A stretch of DNA of 64,000 nt. Source: CBDDKZ01 sp965230415. Lineage in GTDB: Bacteria > Bacteroidota > Bacteroidia > Cytophagales > JAAEPT01. The translations under genes were made by a program, and so were the position numbers. The first letter of the stretch is position 1, and each line of letters begins with the position of its first letter. The notes beneath the pieces are model-generated. The model was given only the letters and a program-made list of their open reading frames with translations. It was not told where the DNA came from and did no database searches. The stretch is from contig CBDDKZ010000003.1 in NCBI GenBank assembly GCA_965230415.1, positions 372,001-436,000 of the forward strand, given 5' to 3'. Of the stretch, positions 16,306-24,555 are shown piece after piece.

Positions 16306-17312
16306 ATTTCAATAGTTTTAATCCGTTTCAAAAGATCATTGCAGTACAAAAGGGTATGATTGCGAAAACTACCATAGGCGTCTCTAAATTGTACCCTGGA
16401 TTCTATCATTTGTCTCATCGCAGGAATGAATATTTTCTTTCCATCTTTGTTTAAAAAATAGCCTTCATTTTTAGCTGCAAAATGCTTTTCGTCCATTTCT
16501 TTCGTTTGGAATAATTCAAATACCAAGTGATCTATGTATGGTCTGAATGGTTCTATTATATCAAAAACTAGTGCCGTTTTTTTGTAGTTTTCAGCATGCA
16601 GCAATCCAATAAAAGGATCAAAACCTACAGAAAAAATGGCCTGCTCGATAATGGAATAAGTCATCCCATATCCATAATTAATCGCCGCATTAAATATATC
16701 CTTGGCCGGTCGTCGGGTCCTGGCTTTAAATTGATGTTTTTCAGGTAGCAGACGAGCAATCATGTTCCAATAGTTTCTGGAAATGCTACCCTCAATTCCC
16801 ATGATATTGTTTCTACATTCGTCAATTGTTTGCTCAGCGTAGTTTTTAAGTATACTTTTCTCCTTGGTCACAATTTGCGCAAATTTCGACGAGAAGATTC
16901 GCTCATTTTTGTATTTGCGCTCAATAGATAAAAGTACACTGTGCTGCTTTGAAAATTTTAGTTCCAGACTTTCCAGAACAAACCTGGTTGCTTGTGATGT
17001 TCGTGCAAAAATATGCTGTTTGTGCCGAATTGAAGCCAGGTTGGTGAAATATGGACTCATCATCCGTGCCTGAATCTCACCCATATTATTGAAGTAATAA
17101 ATTGGAATTTGATTTTCCACAGCCAGAATGATAGCGGCACTGTTGATGAGAGCATTGCATGATATGGCGATACTTGTGATACGTTTTGGACTAATTTGTC
17201 TTTTTAGCGTTTTTGACTGTATATAAAAACAGCTGTTTTTGACCGTAATCTTTGTTTGAGCGGTATTGATAAGCAGTTGCATTAGAATGATTGGTAAGGG
17301 AATTCGGTCCAA
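16302..17312 (-). CDS. cas1: Full-length Cas1 integrase
   Basis: 336 residues, the normal length for a stand-alone Cas1. The N-terminal beta domain (residues 1-83) is present only in this copy. Metal-binding and catalytic residues are Glu174 (IMGIEGSIS), His239 (LLHAEN), and Asp251/Glu254 (FDIIEPFRP). Cas1 integrates new spacers at the leader end of arrays. Its start lies 31 bases inside the end of the RT gene, so the two are coupled translationally, as might be expected of a split RT-Cas1 fusion. Confidence 0.96.
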   Translation of the reverse strand: MDRIPLPIILMQLLINTAQTKITVKNSCFYIQSKTLKRQISPKRITSIAISCNALINSAAIILAVENQIPIYYFNNMGEIQARMMSPYFTNLASIRHKQHIFARTSQATRFVLESLELKFSKQHSVLLSIERKYKNERIFSSKFAQIVTKEKSILKNYAEQTIDECRNNIMGIEGSISRNYWNMIARLLPEKHQFKARTRRPAKDIFNAAINYGYGMTYSIIEQAIFSVGFDPFIGLLHAENYKKTALVFDIIEPFRPYIDHLVFELFQTKEMDEKHFAAKNEGYFLNKDGKKIFIPAMRQMIESRVQFRDAYGSFRNHTLLYCNDLLKRIKTIEI

Positions 17313-18331
17313 CGTAATGACAACTTTTCCACTTCGGGATGTACCGCTGTTTCGTATTGCTCGAGGTAATCCTGGTATTTATCGTCATTGTAGCCATAAA
17401 TCATCGCTATAAAATTGAGTTTACCGGCTACCTGTTGTTTAAACTTATCAATAAAGGCCGAAGGGCGGCTGCCTTCCATAATGGCACTGGCCTCTACGGT
17501 GTGACGTAACCTGTTCAGATCCTGGCTCAATTCATAAAAGAAACTGCCGGGTATGCGTACCACGTTGCTGACTTCAAGACCCGTTACAATTTTGTTATCG
17601 ACCGGGCCATACCACTTAATTTTTTCTTCATTGGTGCTAAAGCCAAATTCCTGAAAACATTCGTTCATTTCCATTAAAAAGGGATTACCCAGCGCATGTT
17701 GGCTCGAAAAACTTAAGTCATCAACAAAGCGAGTGTAACAAATATTCCGTTCGTTTAGCCTGGATTCAATCTCAATATCCAATGCCATAGTACCTAAGTT
17801 CGAAAGTACGGGGGATGTGGGGCTTCCCATGGGTAATCGTCCCACATAGGTACATAAACGGGACAACACCTCTGCAGCATCGTAACTAAATTGAAATGGT
17901 TCGCCAATAAAGATGTTAAAAACACGCTCCGTGGTGAATTGATGAAAGAAATCTTCAAAATCAACATTCAGCAAATATTGACAATTAAGGTGCTGCTCGG
18001 CATTGGTAAGCATATTTCGAGGGTTATCGTCACCTTTAGGCGCGGGGATGTAACCATATGACGACACTGGTTTGACGAAATAATAGACACATTGCAACAA
18101 AAAGTTCAATTTTTTAAGCATCTCCATCAGCTCTTTTTCTGGTGCTTCAATCAGTCGCCACGATCCATCGGCTTTGGGGATACGAAAGGAATAATATGCC
18201 GGTGCTTTGGCTTGCAGGGCAATCAGGTGTTCTGGGATTTCCATGTAATAAGCCAGCTCATACAGCTCATTGGCTTCTGCAACACCAACGGCCATTCGTT
18301 TCATATGTCTTAAGTTCGCATCGAATCCCAT
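17282..18331 (-). CDS. CRISPR-associated reverse transcriptase
   Basis: 349 residues with group II intron/retron-type RT motifs: the first catalytic Asp in LNVDFEDFF (about 124), RLPMGSPTSPVLSN (about 165-178), and the catalytic FVDD of YTRFVDDLSFS (Asp204/205). No maturase or endonuclease domain follows, and no Cas1 is fused. It sits between cas6 and cas1 and overlaps cas1 by 31 bases. CRISPR RTs of this kind permit spacer capture from RNA in studied relatives; that role here is inferred from family and context. Confidence 0.93.
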   Translation of the reverse strand: MGFDANLRHMKRMAVGVAEANELYELAYYMEIPEHLIALQAKAPAYYSFRIPKADGSWRLIEAPEKELMEMLKKLNFLLQCVYYFVKPVSSYGYIPAPKGDDNPRNMLTNAEQHLNCQYLLNVDFEDFFHQFTTERVFNIFIGEPFQFSYDAAEVLSRLCTYVGRLPMGSPTSPVLSNLGTMALDIEIESRLNERNICYTRFVDDLSFSSQHALGNPFLMEMNECFQEFGFSTNEEKIKWYGPVDNKIVTGLEVSNVVRIPGSFFYELSQDLNRLRHTVEASAIMEGSRPSAFIDKFKQQVAGKLNFIAMIYGYNDDKYQDYLEQYETAVHPEVEKLSLRWTEFPYQSF

Positions 18332-18346
18332 ATAAAAATTGTGTAC

Positions 18347-19108
18347 TTATTCTTTCTTCTTGATTCGTTGTACCTTGCCGAAACCTATGCTTACCCCCTG
18401 ACCGAGGCCTATTTCATCGGGGAGGTTGAGGTTGGTGGCAATTACTACATCGAGGGCTAGTTTTTTTATGCGATAGCACTTTTTATACGTTTGCATATCG
18501 ATATTGTGAACAACAAGTTTCAGTCCTTCCTTATTCACGTTTTTAGAAACTCCTTTAATAAGATGTTGTATATGACCCCAAAGAACATGATCCAGTAGCT
18601 GCGCCTTTTCAACTAAAGACACACATCTGTTCCATTTTTCGTAATTCTCAACACTCAAAGGAAGCCATTTGTTAATTCGATAATATTGAAGGCTTTTTAG
18701 CTCGGGTGTCCACTCTGTTTGATGAAATCTGTCGATGACAACTTCTCGTATTTCATTATTTATGGATATGTTTTGCTCCAATAATGCTACCAAAAGCTTA
18801 ATCGCTTTTACCCCGGCCCCTATTCCTACAATACTGGCTTTTCTATGCTTCACTTTATATTGAATCAGTGGATAATCAAAACTCCTGTCTTCTCTTATAT
18901 TTGTTGAAAGGTGATTATGAAACAGATCAGTTGAAATACCAGCTTGTTTAAAAACCATTTGATTCTTTTCAACAACTTCGACAATAGCACCCCTTAGTTT
19001 TCTAATTTCATTCAGTTGGAGGGGGATATGCGTTTCAAGACGTATCACCTGAACCGCAATATCTTCATGTTTAACCTTTTTAAGATCCTTGTTCATTAAG
19101 TAGTTCAT
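18347..19108 (-). CDS. cas6: Cas6 CRISPR RNA endonuclease
   Basis: 253 residues. It has LRGAIVEVV and a Phe-His-Asn-His segment (LFHNHLS), then FDYPLIQYKVKHRKASIVGIG, the layout of the Cas6 families of Bacteroidota. The C-terminal DEIGLGQGVSIGFGKVQRI is the glycine-rich RAMP loop. It would cut precursor crRNA from both A and B arrays; a histidine in FHNH is a candidate catalytic residue. The start at 19108 overlaps the upstream gene; an ATG at 19096 (MNKDLKK) is an equally good start. Confidence 0.82.
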   Translation of the reverse strand: MNYLMNKDLKKVKHEDIAVQVIRLETHIPLQLNEIRKLRGAIVEVVEKNQMVFKQAGISTDLFHNHLSTNIREDRSFDYPLIQYKVKHRKASIVGIGAGVKAIKLLVALLEQNISINNEIREVVIDRFHQTEWTPELKSLQYYRINKWLPLSVENYEKWNRCVSLVEKAQLLDHVLWGHIQHLIKGVSKNVNKEGLKLVVHNIDMQTYKKCYRIKKLALDVVIATNLNLPDEIGLGQGVSIGFGKVQRIKKKE

Positions 19109-20009
19109 CGCGGTATTTAAGAAGGTTTAACAGATTACCGTAAAATTGAGCAGGTCTATTGCTTGTTGATATGAGGTGCACAAATTCACTATTGATTTTT
19201 TCGAATTTAATATGCCCCTGCCCTGGCCAAAACAGAGCTGTTTTGGTGTCTACAACTTTTTTCGCAATATCTAAAAACAATGCTTCATGAGCATTCAGGA
19301 ATTCACCTTCTTCATCAATTATAATAAGCGCATCGGCTTGTTTAATTCTTTGTATTTCTTCACGGTTTATAAACTCTTCAAAAGTTGAAGGATTGGTATC
19401 TAAGGAATTGAAGCCAATAATATTCTCAGATTCATGAGCATTAAACATTCTTAATATCTCATGCGTAAGCTGAGATCTATTATTATAGGGTTCCAATACC
19501 AATAATTCACTATTGATTTTCAAATTGTCAGAATGTGCTTCAGAGTCAACTAATTTCCTTAAAGTACTTTTGACCAGCTCTTCTTTTTCGGCAAATTTAT
19601 CCAAGATTAAGTTTTCTAGTTCTACAACTTCCTTTTGAAGATATTCTTTTTGTTGGTTCACAAATTCATCGCTGTCCTTCTTTATTGCACGACGGTCTCG
19701 AATTCCAAAAAGAAAACCAAGGATAGAAAGAATGGATACTGCTATTGCAGATAAGGCCACCCAAAAATTCATTCTATTTAAAAAATCATCGTGCATCGTG
19801 TGTATTTCCTCTAGTTGAAAGGAAGCGACTTTCAATTGCTCCTCCAAAGCCATTTTTGATAATTTAAGTTGATCAAGTTCAGCTTTTTGGTTGCTTACCT
19901 TTTCATTTAATGTTCGATTTTCTTTGATCTGTATTCGTTCGGTAGCTATTGGGTCACCAAGTGCGCTAAAACTGAATAATAAAAGAGGAAAAATTAGTTT
20001 TAATTTCAT
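19080..20009 (-). CDS. Membrane-anchored accessory protein of the type III locus
   Basis: 309 residues. A signal-like hydrophobic segment (KLIFPLLLFSFSALGD) is followed by a coiled coil (about 28-66), a transmembrane helix (FWVALSAIAVSILSILGFLFG, about 71-91), then RDRRAIKKD, which places the rest in the cytoplasm. After a second coiled coil comes an alpha/beta domain (about 165-300) with strand-like ELLVLEP, ALIIIDEEGE and ALFWPGQG, resembling a Rossmann- or TIR-like fold. I do not recognise the family. It lies between cas6 and the RAMP genes and overlaps cas6, so it is part of the operon and could be a membrane effector or sensor. Confidence 0.6.
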   Translation of the reverse strand: MKLKLIFPLLLFSFSALGDPIATERIQIKENRTLNEKVSNQKAELDQLKLSKMALEEQLKVASFQLEEIHTMHDDFLNRMNFWVALSAIAVSILSILGFLFGIRDRRAIKKDSDEFVNQQKEYLQKEVVELENLILDKFAEKEELVKSTLRKLVDSEAHSDNLKINSELLVLEPYNNRSQLTHEILRMFNAHESENIIGFNSLDTNPSTFEEFINREEIQRIKQADALIIIDEEGEFLNAHEALFLDIAKKVVDTKTALFWPGQGHIKFEKINSEFVHLISTSNRPAQFYGNLLNLLKYRDELLNEQGS

Positions 20010-20036
20010 GGGAATTTTACTTATTACTGAATCAAT

Positions 20037-22448
20037 CTATAAAATATTGAGTTCTTCAAAAATCTTTTTACAAGTGTCTTCACCAAACCATCTGATTAAA
20101 GGTTTTTGGCAATTTTTCAATATTGCTTGATTATTTTTCATATAGTCCGATCTGCTTTCAATAATAAATTTGACTTTGATAATGGTTTTACTAATAAATT
20201 CTTCGGGTATTGTGCTATCCATATCATCTTTTTCCGCTGAATTGGAATTTTGACCATGATAGTTTTTCAAAATTCGATCCATTTTCTTTTTAAAATCGTC
20301 AAACTTTCTAAAGGTCTTATTTGCATCCAGAATAGCCGGAAATTCTTCCTCTATGGCCTTTTGGCGTTTGGCAGCTTGTATGCTTACCTTTTTCTCATTT
20401 GCCTCAAGTTCTTTTTTTAGATCATTTTCTGCTCGGATTTGTGCTTCTTCTGCTAATATTTTGGCATTAACCTCTTGTTCAACTTGCTTGACTTTTTCTC
20501 TATACTCCCTCAAACGTTCGTCGTACTTGCTGGAATCATAGGAAAAAACATTAGTAGTAACTTTTGACGACACTGAGGAAACACTTTTCATTCCAACAGA
20601 CTCCATTCTCATAAAAATAGAATAACGCGGCAACATCCCATTTTCCTTTTTTAACTCAGCAAATTCATTAATTCCCTCGGTATCCAATTTAAGATAGGCT
20701 TTTATAATATCATTATCTTCGACAGGTGTACTTAATGCAAGCAATTCTTTTAAAATTTCATGATTGAGCCAGCCACCTCCCCATTGTTTTTCCATCAATT
20801 TTTCGAATAGACCTTCGTAGCTTTTTCGTTGTGCCAGGTCAATTGAATCGTGACTAATATCCACGCGCACAACACCGAAACCAAAGGCCTTGGCCATCCC
20901 TAATTGATGTCGACATCCGGCTGTTTCGTGAAAAGTAATAGCACTCAATAAAGCACCCAGCTCTTCAGGGAGTAGATTATGATAATTCAATTGGCAGCGA
21001 AAACTTAATTCTTTTTCCTTATCCGGATACAAGGGATGGAATGTCGTGCTCACTTTTGAAGGCTCTTCTGAAGAATCGTCATACTGTGCTTTGACGGCAT
21101 AACGTTTGCGACCAGCTATTTTAGCATCATCGTTTTCAAAAGTTTTATAAATTCCTTTTTCAACTTTCAAAGGATCATTAGATTGACTCTTCTGTTCTAA
21201 GTAAAAAGGGTAATAACTTGATTTGGGGCTTCCTAATAGCTTTGTGACAGGTTTACTAGAAATGTTTTCAGGATCATTGATAAAGGCATGACCAATGGTA
21301 ACCCGGTGTTTACTTTTATTTTCATCACCAATGTGACCAAAGAGACATTCTGGCAAATCAAGTTTATTTGTATGATGCTTTTGTGTTGAATCTACAAGTG
21401 ATTTAATATTGTATTTATAAGGTAGGCGGTAAAGCATTGAAAGTCCCATATGTTTAATTTGCTTGTTATTATTTTCATCTACCGCGTAAAATACAGGTAC
21501 AGGTTCTCCTTTTTCAAATTTTGGCTTCCAGTAATCGTTCCAGTCTATTGAATTCTTGTAGGTAGAACAAAAGTCTATATATACCATTTCATTCTTGCCT
21601 TCACTCAATATTATGTCACCATTGACATGTTTTTGATATTTATTAAATAGAAATTCTAGCCGTTTACCCTTTTTTTGGTTATAATCCCGTTTTGACGATT
21701 GCCCTGTAAATACAAGGGTTTTGTTTGTTTGATTCGGATCTTTGTCGTCAATTTCATAGTGCTCAAAACCTCTTTCAGCGTCTCGTATGGGTTTTCCATA
21801 GCTAAGTACATTTAGGGGCTCTCTATATTTTTGGTATTTTATCTTTGCTGTTTTATGAAAATCCGGTGGTTTATTATTTTCCTTGCATTCATTTTCCAGT
21901 GCATCGAAACCAACAGAAAATAGATCTTTAAAGCCACTTCCAATATTTTCGTGTGCTACGCGGGTTATCCCACCAGCCCTTTGTAAATAAATTCCCCCCT
22001 CTTTTTTATATAACCAACCACATTTGTTTGTGGCAAAATCAGCCTTTGGATAAAGCTTATCATTCTCCCAATCACGCTGGCTGTGTTTATCATTGTTGTA
22101 AAAACGAAGTTTTCCAAAAGATAATATTTCCAATACACCTGAAAGCATACCTTTGATACTACTCCCCGGAATGTAATACCTGCCATCTTCGGTTTGAGGA
22201 AAGTGGTATTCTTTGAAGTCTGGATTCAGTCTATTAACTTCTTCTTTACCTCTGATAAAAATGGGGGATTCTGCGGTAATAGTCAGTTCTAGCTTTCCAC
22301 TTAAACCATTTTTGAATGGAATATCATGGCTTACATAAGGCCCCCAGGGCGGGAAAAAGACTTTCTCGTTTAGTGGAACAAAATTGTAAGGTGATTTAAC
22401 TTGTACCATCTTCTTATTGTTTAAATCCTTTAAATATGCGTGCAACAC
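20037..22448 (-). CDS. Large RAMP protein, TIGR03986-like, with charged C-terminal tail
   Basis: 803 residues. The start (SPYNFVPLNEKVFFPPWG, then GLSGKLELTITAESPIFIRG) fits the TIGR03986 family of RAMP proteins in type III systems. YIPGSSIKGMLSGVLE is the RAMP glycine motif, and HQLGMAKAFGFGVVRV is a second glycine-rich loop near residue 525. From about 650 a long Glu/Lys/Ala-rich helix, probably a coiled coil, leads into a 100-residue tail ending at the C-terminus. A Cas7- or Csm5-like place in the crRNA complex is likely; the tail may be a tether. The start overlaps the preceding gene by 35 bases. Confidence 0.75.
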   Translation of the reverse strand: MLHAYLKDLNNKKMVQVKSPYNFVPLNEKVFFPPWGPYVSHDIPFKNGLSGKLELTITAESPIFIRGKEEVNRLNPDFKEYHFPQTEDGRYYIPGSSIKGMLSGVLEILSFGKLRFYNNDKHSQRDWENDKLYPKADFATNKCGWLYKKEGGIYLQRAGGITRVAHENIGSGFKDLFSVGFDALENECKENNKPPDFHKTAKIKYQKYREPLNVLSYGKPIRDAERGFEHYEIDDKDPNQTNKTLVFTGQSSKRDYNQKKGKRLEFLFNKYQKHVNGDIILSEGKNEMVYIDFCSTYKNSIDWNDYWKPKFEKGEPVPVFYAVDENNNKQIKHMGLSMLYRLPYKYNIKSLVDSTQKHHTNKLDLPECLFGHIGDENKSKHRVTIGHAFINDPENISSKPVTKLLGSPKSSYYPFYLEQKSQSNDPLKVEKGIYKTFENDDAKIAGRKRYAVKAQYDDSSEEPSKVSTTFHPLYPDKEKELSFRCQLNYHNLLPEELGALLSAITFHETAGCRHQLGMAKAFGFGVVRVDISHDSIDLAQRKSYEGLFEKLMEKQWGGGWLNHEILKELLALSTPVEDNDIIKAYLKLDTEGINEFAELKKENGMLPRYSIFMRMESVGMKSVSSVSSKVTTNVFSYDSSKYDERLREYREKVKQVEQEVNAKILAEEAQIRAENDLKKELEANEKKVSIQAAKRQKAIEEEFPAILDANKTFRKFDDFKKKMDRILKNYHGQNSNSAEKDDMDSTIPEEFISKTIIKVKFIIESRSDYMKNNQAILKNCQKPLIRWFGEDTCKKIFEELNIL

Positions 22449-23019
22449 GTTGCCAGGTGTAAAGCTTCAACTCAGTGTCTCCGGCAACAGCTTGTTGTTT
22501 TTGATACAGTTCAACAAAACAGAGGCCTAAGGCATCTTCTTTCTTAAAATGATTTTGTAATCCTTTCTTGGCTTCATACTGCGATGCTATACGAGCGATT
22601 GCCGGATAAACCACTTCACTATCACCTAATCTTAGCTCGGGAGCAGCTTCTTCTTGTTTCGACGATTGATCTTCTTGTGATGAGACTGGGTTATTTAAGT
22701 CAAATAAATGCAAATGGTCCTCGCCGTCGATATGAGTAATACCTAAACTATATGCCTTTATATTTTCACTGTTCCCTTCATCATCCAGGCCCTTTTTGAC
22801 TCCTTTACCCGATTTAACATCCTTGCTTATCGACCTTAAATACAACTTCCCCTCGATAATGTGATTGTAATCCGGATTAGCTGCTTTAAGTTTTTCCATG
22901 TCAATTGCCTCCTGCAGGTAAACCTCCGGATTTTTTTCTGAGATGCGCCATATATAACCTTCTGCACTCCATTGTCCTTTGGAGAATTCTTTATTTAATG
23001 CCTCCCAAGTCGTTTTCAT
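22414..23019 (-). CDS. Small type III CRISPR accessory protein
   Basis: 201 residues, no membrane segment. The N-terminus has AEGYIWRISEKNPEVYLQ, reminiscent of the TIGR04423 group of type III-associated proteins of Bacteroidota; Csx19 of type III-D is another possibility. The middle is a Ser/Gln/Glu-rich linker (SSQEDQSSKQEE) and the C-terminus is helical. It lies between two RAMP genes and overlaps the downstream one, so a part in the effector complex is likely. Assignment is by recalled motif and position only. Confidence 0.5.
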   Translation of the reverse strand: MKTTWEALNKEFSKGQWSAEGYIWRISEKNPEVYLQEAIDMEKLKAANPDYNHIIEGKLYLRSISKDVKSGKGVKKGLDDEGNSENIKAYSLGITHIDGEDHLHLFDLNNPVSSQEDQSSKQEEAAPELRLGDSEVVYPAIARIASQYEAKKGLQNHFKKEDALGLCFVELYQKQQAVAGDTELKLYTWQRVARIFKGFKQ

Positions 23020-23020
23020 A

Positions 23021-24553
23021 TCATTTATGGTTTATTGAAGTAAAAATACCATGCCCTTTAGCACTACGTGCGCCAAGGGGTAATAGTCCATTTTCAATAT
23101 CTTTGATTGCTTTCTCCAAACATTCCTTAAAGCATTGATTGTCCGGGGTATTTAAGTCTTTGTGATAGCGCAATTCAATGTTGAGCTGGTCCACTTGTAG
23201 GACCTGTTCGCTAAACAAGGCGGTATCTACGGTGCCACCTGTAAAACGATCTATTTTATTATGCATGAATGTTTCCTTTTTTACCTCTGTTTTGTTCAAC
23301 CAGGTGTCTTTAACGATGACCTTCCCCATATGTCCGTCTTGACTTTTATGATTGGCAGCGGTTCCAAATAGCGCTTTCACAGCCGGATTGCTCGAAGCAA
23401 CAAGACCTGCTAAGGAGGCAACGTCTTGATCAATAGGCTGATTGGCGGAATCAATTAGTGTATTTATGCGTTCAAGTTCTTTTGTAATATTGTCTTGAAG
23501 CTGTACCAATTCATCATGTGAGAGGCTCTGAACAGATGCCTCATCCGCTAGTAAATCTTCGTTGGCTTGAAATCGGTTTTCCAAAAATTGTTCAATGGTC
23601 TCTCCTTTCGCAAGATTATAGTGCCAGGCGACGCGATGGGCCAGGATTCCTTTTATACTGCTTCCCGGTATAAGGTAGGCTGTCCTAGACGCTGGCTTTC
23701 CATCTTTGTTCCATTCATAATACGTCTCTTCATAGGGTACCACATCATGGTCTTCATCCGCGTAAGGGCCAGCAAAAAGAAAAAAAGTGTTTTTGCCGTT
23801 TAAGGTGATAGCGTATCTGAGGTAATCAGAATCAGCAATATGCTTGGGTGTATATGGATTAAGTGCCGTTGTTCCTGAATGTAAATCTGTGCTTATGCGT
23901 TCATAAGCTGTTCGGTCTGCTGCTTTGCTTAAATCAAACGCTCGTTCATGTATGTTCACCACCTTCAAACCCCCAAAGTTATTGCTAACACCCCCACCGA
24001 TAGAAAAGTCTTCCCGGTACAGCGTATCCAAAATTTGTATCCAATTCGCATTGGTATCTTGACTATCATTGCCAACAATCAATTCGAGTTCGCACTTAAA
24101 GCGAAGTCCTTTGGGGATTAACTCACGATCAAACTTACCCTGATCGACGGCGGTTCCTTTGTGGTCAATACGCACATGCTCACGTACCAGGGTATTTCTC
24201 AGCATTGCTTTGTGCAGGGCAGAAAGTTCGTTCTCTTCCTTTAATCCTTGTTCTACTTCTCCATGCTCATTTAGCATAAGAGCGTCACTAATAATTAATG
24301 AAGACCCTTTAGAACCCGTATCATCGTTGTTTCCAAAATAAGTTTCCTTTATAGTTGTACTTACTGCCGATCGCAGGTAGCCTGCAATGCTTGTTCCGGG
24401 CAAATAGGGCAGACCATTAAAATCACGCGCGATGGGACTATCCAGCCAATAATCGGTTTGTATACCACCAATAGACAAAGGACTGGTGTTTTTAATTACT
24501 ATGCGCGCTATGTAGCGCTTTTGGCGTGTAGCCTGATTGGTGCTTTGACTCAT
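23021..24553 (-). CDS. RAMP protein with two Cas7-like domains
   Basis: 510 residues with two RAMP modules in tandem. The first has YLPGTSIAGYLRS and SIGGGVSNNFGGLKV; the second has YLIPGSSIKGILAHR, the HNKIDRFTGGTVD-ALF motif typical of Cas7/Csm3-type proteins, and a GARSAKGHGIF glycine loop. A helical stretch (about 310-380) links them. Such Cas7-Cas7 fusions are known in type III-D/E relatives and would form two backbone subunits. Whether target-RNA cutting aspartates are present cannot be judged without alignment. Confidence 0.82.
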   Translation of the reverse strand: MSQSTNQATRQKRYIARIVIKNTSPLSIGGIQTDYWLDSPIARDFNGLPYLPGTSIAGYLRSAVSTTIKETYFGNNDDTGSKGSSLIISDALMLNEHGEVEQGLKEENELSALHKAMLRNTLVREHVRIDHKGTAVDQGKFDRELIPKGLRFKCELELIVGNDSQDTNANWIQILDTLYREDFSIGGGVSNNFGGLKVVNIHERAFDLSKAADRTAYERISTDLHSGTTALNPYTPKHIADSDYLRYAITLNGKNTFFLFAGPYADEDHDVVPYEETYYEWNKDGKPASRTAYLIPGSSIKGILAHRVAWHYNLAKGETIEQFLENRFQANEDLLADEASVQSLSHDELVQLQDNITKELERINTLIDSANQPIDQDVASLAGLVASSNPAVKALFGTAANHKSQDGHMGKVIVKDTWLNKTEVKKETFMHNKIDRFTGGTVDTALFSEQVLQVDQLNIELRYHKDLNTPDNQCFKECLEKAIKDIENGLLPLGARSAKGHGIFTSINHK

Positions 24554-24555
24554 GA

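Noticed and set aside
17191..17397. Minus-strand frame across the RT-cas1 overlap as a fused RT-Cas1
   Set aside because: It is a shadow in the third frame; RT and Cas1 are separate overlapping frames with their own start and stop.
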